Shown: in pieces, positions 46,053 to 54,794 of the stretch | How the letters are laid out: every line of letters begins with the position of its first letter | Position numbering within the stretch: position 1 is the first letter of the stretch | From: an uncultured Acetobacteraceae bacterium | Lineage (GTDB): Bacteria > Pseudomonadota > Alphaproteobacteria > Acetobacterales > Acetobacteraceae | NCBI GenBank assembly: GCA_937873205.1 | Contig: CALMVO010000077.1 | Span: 37,112 to 101,111, forward strand | Direction: 5' to 3' | DNA length: 64,000 nucleotides | Program-made: the position numbers and the translations under genes | The notes under the pieces: model-generated | Databases searched by the model: none | What the model was told of the DNA's origin: nothing | Seen by the model: only the letters and a program-made list of their open reading frames with translations

Positions 46053-46438
46053 CGCATATCTGCACGGATCATACGATCGTGATTTAATTGAATAAAATCA
46101 CTTTGTGAGACGGTTAATTTAACGAGAGACAGTATTGCGACCATCATCAACTGGTTTGGGCTATTCCGCGGGAATATCTATAAAGAATTGCTTCTCGCGG
46201 CCCGTGTAGCTGCTGAAGATTGGGATGCTGATGGTATCTATGCCGCCGTCGGGCACGATCTCGAAAATCGACGCGGCCCGCGGACGCTCCGTTATATGGG
46301 GGTGGGAAATCCATTATCCTCACGCCTGACAACAGCGCATCATAAGCTTGGGACCTTCAGCTCTCGGAGCTATGGCTTGGTGAACCAGCTGTTCCCGGTT
46401 TACCTGGACGCCGGGTAAAGCGCATCAACCCGCACTAT
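46053..46438. other. AT-richer junction with a possible gene fragment
   Basis: GC drops sharply right after corC (for example GATTTAATTGAATAAAATC at about 46080). A plus-strand frame, open from about 46093 to TAA at 46418, contains INWFGLFRGNIYKE and VAAEDWDADGIYAAVGHDLE. It looks like a genuine but unidentified fragment without a standard start (ATT at about 46135, TTG at 46188). This is probably the left end of the second island. Confidence 0.4.
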
Positions 46439-47168
46439 GAGCACCTAACGAAACCGGTTCCGGGGCGTTATGGGAGGCATGGCCAGACCTCTTGTTCCCG
46501 ACGATCTGTGGGCGGCGATCGCGTCGCTTTTGCCGCCTGAGGCGCCGAAGCCAAAAGGGGGCCGACCGCGCCTGTCGGACCGTGCGGCGCTGACCGGCAT
46601 CCTGTTCGTGCTGAAGTCCGGCCTGCCGTGGGAGATGCTGCCCGCCGAGATGAGGTGCGGCTCCGGCATGAGCTGCTGGCGACGCCTGCGCGACTGGCAC
46701 GAGGCAGGGGTATGGGCGGCCTTGCATCAGGTGCTGCTGGAGCGCCTGCACGCGGCAGGACAGCTCGACTGGCGCCGCGCCGCCCTGGACAGTGCGTCTG
46801 TGCAGGCAAAAAGGGGGGTGCGGCTACCGGACCAAACCCGACGGATCGCGGCAGGCCGGGAAGCAAGCGCCACATCGCGGTCGACGCCAGGGGCACGCCA
46901 CTTGGTGTGCTGATCGGTCCAGCCAACCAGCACGACAGCCGCATGCTGGCGCCGACGCTGGATGCCGTCCCCCCCGGTGAAGAGCGGAAGGCGCGGCCGA
47001 CCGCGACGACGGCCCGGCAAGCTGCACGCCGACAAGGGCTACGACGACCGGCGCTTCCGGCGCCTCAGCGTGCGCTACGAACGCCGCGCCGACACCCACC
47101 TGGCCTTCAACATCCTCGGCTGCGCGCTCGTCTGCCTCAACCAGATCAGGCGGTTCTGTTAGGCGCTC
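46439..47168 (+). mobile_element. Degenerate IS5-family insertion sequence
   Basis: Imperfect terminal repeats: GAGCACCTAACGAAACCG at 46439 and CGGTTCTGTTAGGCGCTC ending at 47168 (reading inward GAGCGCCTAACAGAACCG). Length about 730 bp, shorter than a normal IS5 element, in line with an internal deletion. Flanks read ...CTAT before and TAAA after, so a TA duplication is possible but not clean. Confidence 0.8.
46470..47162 (+). pseudogene. IS5-family transposase, multiply broken
   Basis: Frame 1 from 46470 gives MARPLVPDDLWAAIASLLPPE, PWEMLPAEMRCGSGMSCWRRL and the first catalytic Asp in LDSASVQAKRG. After a frameshift near 46815 it continues GSKRHIAVDARGTPLG and ANQHDSRM (second Asp region). 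After another near 46970 it reads GKLHADKGYDDRRFRR, and the end DTHLAFNILGCALVCLNQIRRF. About 45 residues before LSVRYERR, including the Glu region, seem to be missing. It cannot be active. Confidence 0.85.
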
Positions 47169-47280
47169 TAAATGCTTCGACGACGGATAGTGCCTCGTTC
47201 TGGTCCGGAAGAGATCATTCCGTCCTGGACGATGCGCCAAGCGATCGATCTCGCGGACCCGGTACCTGCCGGAGCCTCGC

Positions 47281-48899
47281 ATGCCGTCCAAGAGCCTAAT
47301 CGTCTTTCGAACCCACTTCGTGGATCGGCGGCTGCTTGACCTCATCGAGTCGATCTGGACGGCACCCGACTACGAGGTGGTGGTCGCCGTCGACGAGGTC
47401 ATCGGCACGATCGACACCAAGGAGGCCCCCAAGCTTTCCATGACCGCAGTGCCGTTCGACGCACTCGGTCTCTATACCGAACTTTATGACATGCTCTGGC
47501 GGTGTGGCGACTACCTGCTCTACCTGGCGCGGCAGGCTTATCCGGGTGCCGCCAGCTACTGGCTGATCGAATACGACGTCGCCATCAACCGCCCTGATCC
47601 GGTCAGCTTCTTCCGCGATCACGACATCGTATCTCCGCATGATTTCCTATCCACCCATTTCCGCGAGCGCGAGCCGGGCTGGCGATGGGGTGATCCGATG
47701 CAGGGCGAGTATGCCGTGGTCTGGCGCTCCTACTTCCCGTTGGTCAGGCTATCGGGTCGGACGATCGGTTTCCTGCTGGAGCGCAGGGTGCTGGCCTTGA
47801 ACAGGATCAGGGCGATCGCTCCGCAGTTCAGGCCGGAATGGCCGAACGACGAGTCCTTCGTCGCCTGCGAGCTGCACTAAGACGGCTTCGAATGTGCCGA
47901 CTTCGCGATGCTAGGCGACTGCTACGACCGCACCACCTTCTTCAACGACGTACTAATCCATCCCGATGACCTACCGCCGCACGATGGCAAGATCTACCAC
48001 ATGGTCCGCTGGGGGGCGCACTACCTCAAGGGGATCCATCCGGGTCTGGATGCCAGCCGGCGACCGACCCTGCGTAACCTAGAGGATGATCCGATCGCTT
48101 AGGCTCACGGATCATCCTCTAGCTTGTTGTTTTGACGAGCATCTTTATCCGATCGAACGAGTCCGTTCGTTCGAATGATGCTCTAGTTGGCCTGACCGCG
48201 ACCGGCCTGTCCTTCCAGCAGATCATGCCGGTCCTGAAGGACCAGATCTTGTTCGCGCTGGGGTCGGACGGTGACACCCCAGAGCGGATCCTGGCGTCGG
48301 AAGGGCCGATCATGACGCTGCTGGCGGACGATCCATCGGCTCCAGTACTGCAGACGGTGGTGATGGCGCTGGCGCAGCTCCGCACGCGGCTGTCGATCGA
48401 CGCGCTGGCCCGGATCGCGGCACGGCGCGACTGGCCGGCGATCGAGCAGTTCTCCAATGTCGCCCAAGCCCGGCCGGCCTGGCAGAGTTCGATCAGCATG
48501 TGGTCAAAGCCACAGGACTACCGGCTGGACGCCGAGGGCGGCAACAACGGTCACCACGATATCGAATACAGTTTCCATACAGAACGCGGGCCCAACAACT
48601 ATTGGGCAGTGAACCTGCAGCAGCGCGTCCTTCTGACTGAAGTTAGGATCTACAACCGCCAGGCTTATGCTGAGCGCTTAAACGGCTTCCGCCTACTGGC
48701 TTAATTGGACGGTCAGGCCTGGCACCTCGTCTACCAGAGCCCCTCAGAGGCCGACCTAGCGCGAACCGTGGGGGAGCCGATCAGCATTCCGCTGTTCACG
48801 CCGGCTCGGCTGCTGCGGGTAGAGTCGCGGCAGGACGACTACTTTCACTTCCGCGAGCTCAAAGCCTACGGTACGCCGGTGCGGGACGGAATATCCTAG
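47281..48899 (+). pseudogene. Discoidin-domain (F5/8 type C-like) protein gene broken by two stops and a MITE-like insert
   Basis: ATG 47281 opens a frame of 199 residues (KSLIVFRTHFVDRRLLDLIE, YWLIEYDVAINRPDP) to TAA 47878-47880. The same frame then continues (DGFECADFAMLGDCYDRTTFF, KIYHMVRWGAHYLKG) to about 48079. There the 107-bp two-hairpin element lies. After it the reading resumes (GLTATGLSFQQIMPVLKDQ, LRTRLSIDALARIAARRDW), with a discoidin-like end NYWAVNLQQRVLLTEVRIYNR and NGFRLLA, stop TAA 48702-48704, then in frame DGQAWHLVYQSP and RVESRQDDYFHFRELKAYG to TAG. Removing 104 bases (one element plus one CTAG) joins both halves in one frame. The N-terminal half is unidentified; glycan-related context is inference. 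Confidence 0.7.
48080..48186. repeat. MITE-like two-hairpin element, copy 2 (107 bp)
   Basis: Stem 1: TAGAGGATGATCCG pairs perfectly with CGGATCATCCTCTA. Compared with copy 1, the pair at stem position 7 is A-T here and G-C there, a compensatory change. Stem 2: GAGCATC with GATGCTC around a CGAACGA/TCGTTCG inner stem. CTAG flanks both ends (48079-48082 and 48183-48186). Confidence 0.85.
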
Positions 48900-49750
48900 C
48901 CTCCAGGGTCGACCCTGGAAGCGGCTTCGGCCGCATCCAGGAACACGTTGATGTCGGGACTCAGCAGTAGGTGACTTATCCGGTCGACCTTCCAGTCCGG
49001 CCAATTCCACCATGCAATGGTTTCGAGACGTGTGATGGTCGCGTCATCGAATCGGTTGCGTATATGCCGAATCGGATTGCCGCCATAGATCGAGTAGGGG
49101 GGGATGTTGCCGCGCGCAACGGCGTTGGCCGCGATGACGGCCCCATTACCGATGCGGGTTCCAGCCAGTACCGTCACGCCGTACCCGATCCAGACGTCGT
49201 TGCCGACGTCGATGTTCGCGGCGACGACCTCATTGTGACCATTGTCCGTCCGTTGCGATGGCCAGCCAGCCCCACTTTGGAACGGATAGGTGCTGACGCA
49301 GTCAAGGCGATGATTGCCCAGGATGAACGTAACGTTCTCCGCGAGCGAGCAGTACCGCCCGATCGTCAGGCACGCACCTGGGTATGGACCGATCCGCGGC
49401 TGGCCGTACGTATGCTCGCCAACCGAGCCCCAAAACCAACCCTCGCCCCAGATCATCTGCGGCTGGAAATGACGCTTTATTCCCCAACCGACCAGATCAC
49501 GCAGTTGCGTAAAGATGCGCTCATAACTCGGTGAATCTGCCAGTGTCGGCAGTGCGGCGATCAGAGTGTCCATATCGATCGTGGGTAGAATTTCTGTCAG
49601 AACTTCCCCACCATCCGGTTGATGAGCCAGCCGACATAGCATGTCAACCGTCAGCGGCGGCTTTGTGGCTTCTAGGGCCGTGGGCATCATTTTAGGATCG
49701 TCATCAATAGCGATCCGATTTTGGGTCTGTTTGACAGTATTGTCTTCCAT
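48896..49750 (-). CDS. Left-handed beta-helix acetyltransferase (CatB/Vat-like)
   Basis: 284 residues. A helical N-terminal part (about 1-95) precedes hexapeptide repeats: LTIGRYCSLAENVTFILGNHRLDCVSTYPF (His and the TYPF loop typical of CatB/Vat types), then NIDVGNDVWIGYGVTVLAGTRIGNGAVIAANAVARGNIPPYSIYGGNPIRHIRNRF. Such enzymes acetylate drugs or polysaccharides from acetyl-CoA. The extra N-terminal region and the location in an island next to a dead sugar-related gene favour a surface-polysaccharide role over drug resistance; this is inference. Confidence 0.85.
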   Translation of the reverse strand: MEDNTVKQTQNRIAIDDDPKMMPTALEATKPPLTVDMLCRLAHQPDGGEVLTEILPTIDMDTLIAALPTLADSPSYERIFTQLRDLVGWGIKRHFQPQMIWGEGWFWGSVGEHTYGQPRIGPYPGACLTIGRYCSLAENVTFILGNHRLDCVSTYPFQSGAGWPSQRTDNGHNEVVAANIDVGNDVWIGYGVTVLAGTRIGNGAVIAANAVARGNIPPYSIYGGNPIRHIRNRFDDATITRLETIAWWNWPDWKVDRISHLLLSPDINVFLDAAEAASRVDPGG

Positions 49751-50259
49751 GGCTCATCCGACGGCTTGAGTGAATAACCTCAGGAAATTATCGTTTACCT
49801 GCCAGTTCGAAGATCTTTAGCTTTTCTTCTACATTTTAATCTACATATCACGATAGCAGATCGATATGGAAAATTATAGCATGATTCGTACAGATCGGCT
49901 CCGAATTTTAATCCCCGATCGGCGCCCAGAGCTGACTCCGGCAGAGAGTCATCTTAAACAATCTGGTCCTATAGTTAGGCATATAGGTGGTGTCAGCCTT
50001 GGAAGCCTGTGAGGGGTCAAACAGCCAGCTGATCCACACCAGCCCATGAGCCGCGCAGATCGTGCGCTCACCGGACTGATCACCCTGGCCCACGGCCACA
50101 GATTTTCAATGGATGGATGCGATCGATCAGGAGGCGGGTCTCAGATCCGGGATCGCAGCGCGGACGGTCGCGACATACCGCTGGAGGTTCTCGTCGAAGT
50201 TTCCGAAAGCAAAGGTCTTCGGTGGGGAAGTGATATTCGCTTGCAGCGTCCGCAAAGCG
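49751..50259. other. Low-GC intergenic stretch
   Basis: About 500 bases, AT-rich at 49760-49930, with no supported gene; small frames near 49908-50099 and 50113-50250 look random. It ends where IS481-type sequence begins. Confidence 0.5.
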
Positions 50260-50967
50260 TCCCTGCCGCATCTGACGCGGTCCAGCCTGCGTCGCTGCCT
50301 GCAGCGCCACGCTTCAGCGGTCTCTTGCCGCTGAACCCGCCTGCCCGAGATCGAAGGCGACAAGCCGGGTAAGCAGAAGTTCAAGACCTACCCGATTGGG
50401 TTCTTCCACCTCGACATTGCCGAGGTCCGCACCCGCGAGGGCAAGCTCTATCTGTTCGTCGCCATCGACCGGACCTCGAAGTTCGCCGTCGCGCGGCTGG
50501 CGGAGGCGGCCGACCGGCAGAGCGCCGTGGCGTTCCTGGACGCCGTGATCGAGGTGGTGCCGTATCGCATCCACACGGTGCTGACCGACAACGGCATCCA
50601 GTTCTGCCACCCGCCGCGCTATCGCGCCGGGCCCACGGCACGGTTCAGCATGCACCTGTTCGACAGGCTCTGCTGCCAGCACGGCACCCGGCACAGGCTG
50701 ACAAAGCCGAACCATCCCTGGACCAACGGCCAGGTCGAACGCATGAACCGCACCATCAAGGATGCGACCGTCAAGCGATACCACTACGTCGACCACCAGC
50801 AGCTCCAGGTGCACCTTGAGCTGTTCCTGGACGCATATAATCACGCGCGCAGACCCAAAGCCCTGAATGGCCTCACGCCCCACGGCTATGTCTGCAGGAC
50901 CTGGACCGAACAGCCAGAACGGTTCAGCCTAAACCCGTACCACCACACACCGGAACTAAACACCTAG
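50260..50967 (+). pseudogene. IS481-family transposase, 5'-truncated
   Basis: The frame has SLPHLTRSSLRRCLQRH, then a TGA at 50332-50334, then the integrase core: YPIGFFHLDIAEVRTREGKLYLFVAIDRTSKFA (first Asp), VLTDNGIQF (second Asp), HPWTNGQVERMNRTIKDATV (Glu) and NGLTPHGYV to TAG 50967. The DDE triad is present, but the N-terminal helix-turn-helix half is missing and a stop plus altered sequence interrupts the start. Confidence 0.82.
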
Positions 50968-51015
50968 CCCGGTTTGGGAAGCGAGCTAGGGTTGTCCCCC
51001 GCAACGTTTAGGGTA

Positions 51016-51315
51016 TTACGCTGTCTCCCGGGGACGCACCTGCCGCTCGACCGATGCCCCTATTTCCGCCTGCGCAACAGAAAGGTCATGATTGGACTGC
51101 AGGTTGAGCCAGAAGCCAGGCGTGGTGTCGAAATAGCGACCAAGGCGCATCGCCGTCTCGACGCTGACGCTCCGCGTCCCGTTCAGGATGGCGGTGATCC
51201 GGTTCGGAGGCACATGGAGTTCGAGCGCCAGCGCAGTGGCACTCATACCGTAGGGAACCAGATACTCTTCTCGAAGAACCTCGCCCGGGTGGGTCACGAT
51301 CCGTGTCACGGACAT
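51016..51315 (-). CDS. higA: HigA-type antitoxin
   Basis: 99 residues. The XRE-type helix-turn-helix is seen in THPGEVLREEYLVPYGMSATALALELHVPPNRITAILNGTRSV (key pieces HPGEVLREE and PPNRITAILNG). It neutralises HigB and represses the operon. The start lies three bases after the higB stop. In HigBA the toxin comes first, as here. The gene looks intact. Confidence 0.9.
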   Translation of the reverse strand: MSVTRIVTHPGEVLREEYLVPYGMSATALALELHVPPNRITAILNGTRSVSVETAMRLGRYFDTTPGFWLNLQSNHDLSVAQAEIGASVERQVRPRETA

Positions 51316-51318
51316 CTC

Positions 51319-51600
51319 CTAATGGTAGTCGATGATCTCAACCTCGGTCGGACCAGCCTCGGTCCAGACGAAGCAGATTCGAAACTGGTCGTTGATCCGG
51401 ATCGAATGTTGACCGATCCGGTCACCTCTCAAGGCTTCCAGGCGGTTACCCGGTGGCGAACGCATATCCTGCAACGCGACGGCGGCAGAGAGCATGTCCA
51501 GATTGCGGAGCGCTACCGCGGCAATGTTGCCGAAGCGGCGGCTCCTGCCGGTCTCAAACAGCGTTGCGGTCTCGACGCTGGCAAAGGACTGGATGGTCAC
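51319..51600 (-). CDS. higB: HigB-type mRNA interferase toxin
   Basis: 93 residues, normal size. Seen: MTIQSFASVETATLFETG, RNLDMLSAAVALQDMRSPPGNRLEALRGDR (in pieces), and the RelE-fold end HSIRINDQFRICFVWTEAGP and VEIIDYH. It cuts ribosome-bound mRNA. GTG 51600 starts it. This is the only complete toxin-antitoxin pair in the window. Confidence 0.9.
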   Translation of the reverse strand: MTIQSFASVETATLFETGRSRRFGNIAAVALRNLDMLSAAVALQDMRSPPGNRLEALRGDRIGQHSIRINDQFRICFVWTEAGPTEVEIIDYH

Positions 51601-51609
51601 GACAGTGAC

Positions 51610-51631
51610 TAATACGTGTTGCGTAATACGT
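51610..51631. promoter_or_regulatory. Candidate higBA operator/promoter
   Basis: TAATACGT occurs twice (51610-51617 and 51624-51631), 14 bases apart start to start, ten bases upstream of higB. HigA often binds such short repeats over its own promoter. AT-rich compared with its surroundings. Confidence 0.4.
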
Positions 51632-51658
51632 CAAGCGCAATGGATGGGATTGCGATCG

Positions 51659-52306
51659 TCAGGGCGCCGGTCCCCTGTGCTCCGTCGGACGCTCCAGGAA
51701 GTCGGAGACGAACGGATGCCAGTCGCTAGCGCTGCCCCAGTTGCGGCTGTTCGAGTGGCCGATGTTCATGCAGCGGAGCCGGACGGTGCCGTCGCCGCGT
51801 TCCAGGAGGCAGACCTCCCGCGTCCGCGTGCCGAGGGCGATGGTCCGCTCGTGCCGGAAGGTCAGCCCGTCGAGCCGGTGCAGCCGCCGCTAGCTCGCCG
51901 TGCTGAACAGCAGCATGCGGCGCGGGCGCAGAGCCTCCAGCACGGTTGGCAGCGCGGCGGTCCCGCGTCGCCACATCTCGGGCGTCTTCTCGCCCGCCGG
52001 GCCGTCCGCCGCACCCTGGCAGAAGTTGGCGAAGGCGACGGTCGGCCAGAAGTCGGCCGGACGCGTCCCACCGCGTCCGCGGCCGGTGACGGCGCGCTCC
52101 ACGGCGGTGAAGAACCGGATTCTGGCGCCGTCGATCACTTCTCGCACCGCGGCGACGATCCGGTTGGGATCCTCCGGGTCTTCGCCGGGTCGGCAGTACA
52201 GGCTCTCGCCGAGGACGAGCAGGCCGGTCTCCCGCCAGTGGCTCCCCAGCCAGGGCCGGCGGACCGGCGCGTCCGCCGCCGCCGCCGCTCCGGTCCCTAT
52301 GCCGGG
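51659..52306 (-). pseudogene. Conserved protein with an in-frame amber stop and no standard start; possibly UDG-like
   Basis: The frame opens after TAG 52307-52309 with ATA where a start would be expected. It reads HWRETGLLVLGESLYC, EVIDGARIRFFTAVERAV, DFWPTVAFANFCQGAADGP, EMWRRGTAALPTVLEALRPRRMLLFS, then TAG 51890-51892. In the same frame it continues RRLHRLDGLTFRHERT and MNIGHSNSRNWGSASDWHPFVSDF to TGA 51659. Coding bias is strong on both sides of the stop. The GESxY and HPF pieces recall uracil-DNA-glycosylase-like proteins of unknown role, which is a weak guess. It lies right after the 72-residue gene on the same strand. Confidence 0.65.
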
Positions 52307-52525
52307 CTAGCCCCGCGACCGCGCGATCGTCTCGGCGACGCTGGCGGTGCCGCGGAAGTGGCGAGCGGCCTGGTGGCGGAGCTCGGCCAAGCCGGGCAGC
52401 ACGGCACCGTGCAGCGGGCGCAGCTTCTCATGGGTGGCGAAGAAGGCGCGGTCGATGCGGTTGGGCTGCAGGATCGCAGCGCCGACGAACACGCCGTCGA
52501 TCTCCACCACGTCGCTCTCGACCAT
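52307..52525 (-). CDS. Small hypothetical protein linked to the UDG-like remnant
   Basis: 72 residues: a short beta-rich start MVESDVVEIDGVFVGAAILQP then AFFATHEKLRPLHGAVLPGLAEL and a basic helical end. GGGAGAA lies before ATG 52525, which decides the start over a longer frame. It directly precedes the broken UDG-like gene, whose frame starts at this gene's stop, so the two were probably an operon. Function unknown. Confidence 0.65.
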   Translation of the reverse strand: MVESDVVEIDGVFVGAAILQPNRIDRAFFATHEKLRPLHGAVLPGLAELRHQAARHFRGTASVAETIARSRG

Positions 52526-52655
52526 CGCATTTCTCCCGCTGGACCACGCACGGCGGCGACGCCCAGTGGCGCTCGCCGCCTGGCCTCTCCCCGCCATCTC
52601 GTCTCTACACCGACCCTATGGAGCAGCCTCATGAACTTGGCGCTAACGCGCGCGG

Positions 52656-54794
52656 TCAGCGCGGCAGGGCGCGCAGCCGGTCCAGGCCCTGCCCGCTGCC
52701 CAGCACGGCGGCGCGCTCGGGCAGGGTGAGCAGCGCCAGGACGGCGTCCAGCGTCGCCGCCTCGTCGAGCTTGGCCAGGCCCAGCGCCAGCAGCGGCTCG
52801 AACGGGTCGCGGCCGGGCACCCGCTCCGGCGGCAGCATGGCGCGGTGGGCGGCCATCAGGGCGGGATCGTCCAGCAGGCGGCGCAGGCTGCGACCAGGCG
52901 GCAGGTCGCGGCCGGCGGCCTGCAGGGCGGTCGCCCGCGCCAGGACGGCAGGAGTTACCGCCTCCTCGGGGATGCGCAGCAGGCCGAGCCGGCGCAACGC
53001 CAGGCCCGCGCCGCGGCCGGCGGTGAGCGAGACCAGCGGGACCGCCAAGGCGAGCCCCAGCAGCACCGGTGACATCCAGGCGAACAGCGCCGGCGACACC
53101 GCCCAGGCGGTCCCGGCCAGGACCAGCCCGAAGGCGGTGTAGCGCCAGTAGCCGAGCCAGATCTCGGCGAGTGGGATGCGCCCGCCGTCGCGACGCTGCG
53201 CGTTCCAGCCGCTGTCCCGCCCGGCCAGGATCGAGAGCACGCCGCCGGTCTGCACCAGCATGGCGATGGGCGCGATGAGGCCGCCGATCAGCGTCTCCAG
53301 CAGCAGCGACAGCAGCGCGCGGACCGCGCCGCCGGCCCCGCGCCGGTCGGCCGGGTTGCACAGCAGGGCGACGTAGGCCAACAGCTTGGGCGCCAGCAGC
53401 ACGGCCATGGTGCCGACGAACACCCACTTGGCCAGCACCGGATCGACCACCGGCCAGTTCGGGTAGAGCGTCTTGGCGGCGCCGAAATATTCCGGCCGCA
53501 CGAAGCGGGACTGCAGCGAGATCAGGATGCCGCAGAGCAGGAACACCAGCCAGAGCGGCGAGGTGACGTAGGAGCCGATGCCCATCAGCAGGTGCAGCCG
53601 GCTGACCCAGTGCAGGCCGCGCGCCGGCAGCACGCCGGCATGCTGCAGGTTGCCCTGGCACCAGCGGCGGTCGCGGATGGCGATGTCGGTGAGCGAGGGC
53701 GGGCTCTCCTCGTACGAGCCGGCCAGCCCCGGCACCATGTGGATCGCCCAGCCGCCGCGCCGCATCAGCGCCGCCTCGACGAAATCGTGGCTGAGGATGT
53801 GGCCGCCGACCGGACGCCGTCCCGCCAGCACCGGCAGCCCGGCCTGTTCGGCGAAGGCGCGGGTGCGGATGATGGCGTTGTGGCCCCAGTAGTTGCCCTC
53901 CGAGCCGTGCCACCAGGCGATGCCGCACGCGATCAGCGGGCCATACACGCGGCCGGCGAACTGCTGCATGCGGGCGAACAGCGTGCTGCCGTTCACGATC
54001 ACCGGCAGGGTCTGGATCAGGCCCACGGTCGGATGGCGTTCCATGGCGCTCGCGATGCGGACGATGGTGGCGCCGTCCATCACGCTGTCGGCGTCGAGCG
54101 TGATCATCTGCGGGTAGGCGCCGCCCCAGCGCCGCACCCACTCGCCGACGTTGCCGGCCTTGCGCCCGGTGTTCTTCGGCCGCCTGCGGTAGAAGATGCG
54201 CGCGTGGCCGCCGGTCGCAGTGCGCAGCGACAGGAACGCCGCCTCCTCCTCGAGCCAAAGGTCGGGATCGGTGGTGTCGGACAGGATGAACAGGTCGAAG
54301 GCGGCCAGCTGCCCGGTCGCCGCCAGGCTCTCGTGGATGGCGAGGAGCCCCGCCATCACCCGCGACGGGCTCTCGTTGTAGGTCGGGAGCAGCAGCGCGG
54401 TGCGGACGCTCAGTTCCGGCAGCGGGCCGTCGCGGGCGATGCCGAGCCCAAGTCCGCCGCGGGCCAGCAGCACGCCGAAGCCGCCGAGTGCGGAGGTGAA
54501 GGCGAGCGCGATCCAGGCGAACAGCACCACGAACAGCCCGAGCACGGCCAGCCCCAGCGTGTTGGCGCCGTTGCGGTTCAGCACGTGGTACATCTCGTAG
54601 CCGGCGAACAGCGTCATCAGGCCGGCGCCGCCGATGACGGCCAGCCGGCGCAACGCCAGCATGGCCGGCCGCGTCGGCGGCGTCGGAGCCCGCCCCGGCC
54701 GGTCGGACAGCGACTGCACCGGCATCGCCAGCGGCGCCTCCGGCGGCAGCGCCGGCGCCTCCAGGCGCGGGCCCGGCGTCGTCAGGGCGTCCAA
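52656..54794 (-). CDS. opgH: Glucan biosynthesis glucosyltransferase H
   Basis: 712 residues. This inner-membrane GT2 enzyme makes the beta-glucan backbone of osmoregulated periplasmic glucans. Seen: early membrane helices (about 45-115), then the GT core with LLPTYNESPSRV, FILSDTTDPDLW, KAGNVGEWVRRWGG, MITLDADSVMDG (the DxD-type metal site), the acceptor ED-like SHDFVEAALMRRGGW, and RRWCQGNLQHAG (QxxRW). Further membrane helices follow. TTG 54794 overlaps the opgG end by 13 bases, giving an opgG-opgH operon. OpgC and the porin nearby fit a periplasmic glucan/envelope cluster. Confidence 0.95.
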   Translation of the reverse strand: MDALTTPGPRLEAPALPPEAPLAMPVQSLSDRPGRAPTPPTRPAMLALRRLAVIGGAGLMTLFAGYEMYHVLNRNGANTLGLAVLGLFVVLFAWIALAFTSALGGFGVLLARGGLGLGIARDGPLPELSVRTALLLPTYNESPSRVMAGLLAIHESLAATGQLAAFDLFILSDTTDPDLWLEEEAAFLSLRTATGGHARIFYRRRPKNTGRKAGNVGEWVRRWGGAYPQMITLDADSVMDGATIVRIASAMERHPTVGLIQTLPVIVNGSTLFARMQQFAGRVYGPLIACGIAWWHGSEGNYWGHNAIIRTRAFAEQAGLPVLAGRRPVGGHILSHDFVEAALMRRGGWAIHMVPGLAGSYEESPPSLTDIAIRDRRWCQGNLQHAGVLPARGLHWVSRLHLLMGIGSYVTSPLWLVFLLCGILISLQSRFVRPEYFGAAKTLYPNWPVVDPVLAKWVFVGTMAVLLAPKLLAYVALLCNPADRRGAGGAVRALLSLLLETLIGGLIAPIAMLVQTGGVLSILAGRDSGWNAQRRDGGRIPLAEIWLGYWRYTAFGLVLAGTAWAVSPALFAWMSPVLLGLALAVPLVSLTAGRGAGLALRRLGLLRIPEEAVTPAVLARATALQAAGRDLPPGRSLRRLLDDPALMAAHRAMLPPERVPGRDPFEPLLALGLAKLDEAATLDAVLALLTLPERAAVLGSGQGLDRLRALPR

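Noticed and set aside
49302-49487. Small minus-strand frame inside the acetyltransferase
   Set aside because: It lies in another frame of a well-supported gene.
51890-51892. Programmed readthrough or selenocysteine/pyrrolysine-type recoding of in-frame stops
   Set aside because: Different genes carry TAA, TAG and TGA, no stimulatory element is seen, and frameshifts are frequent in the same islands; decay is the simpler explanation.
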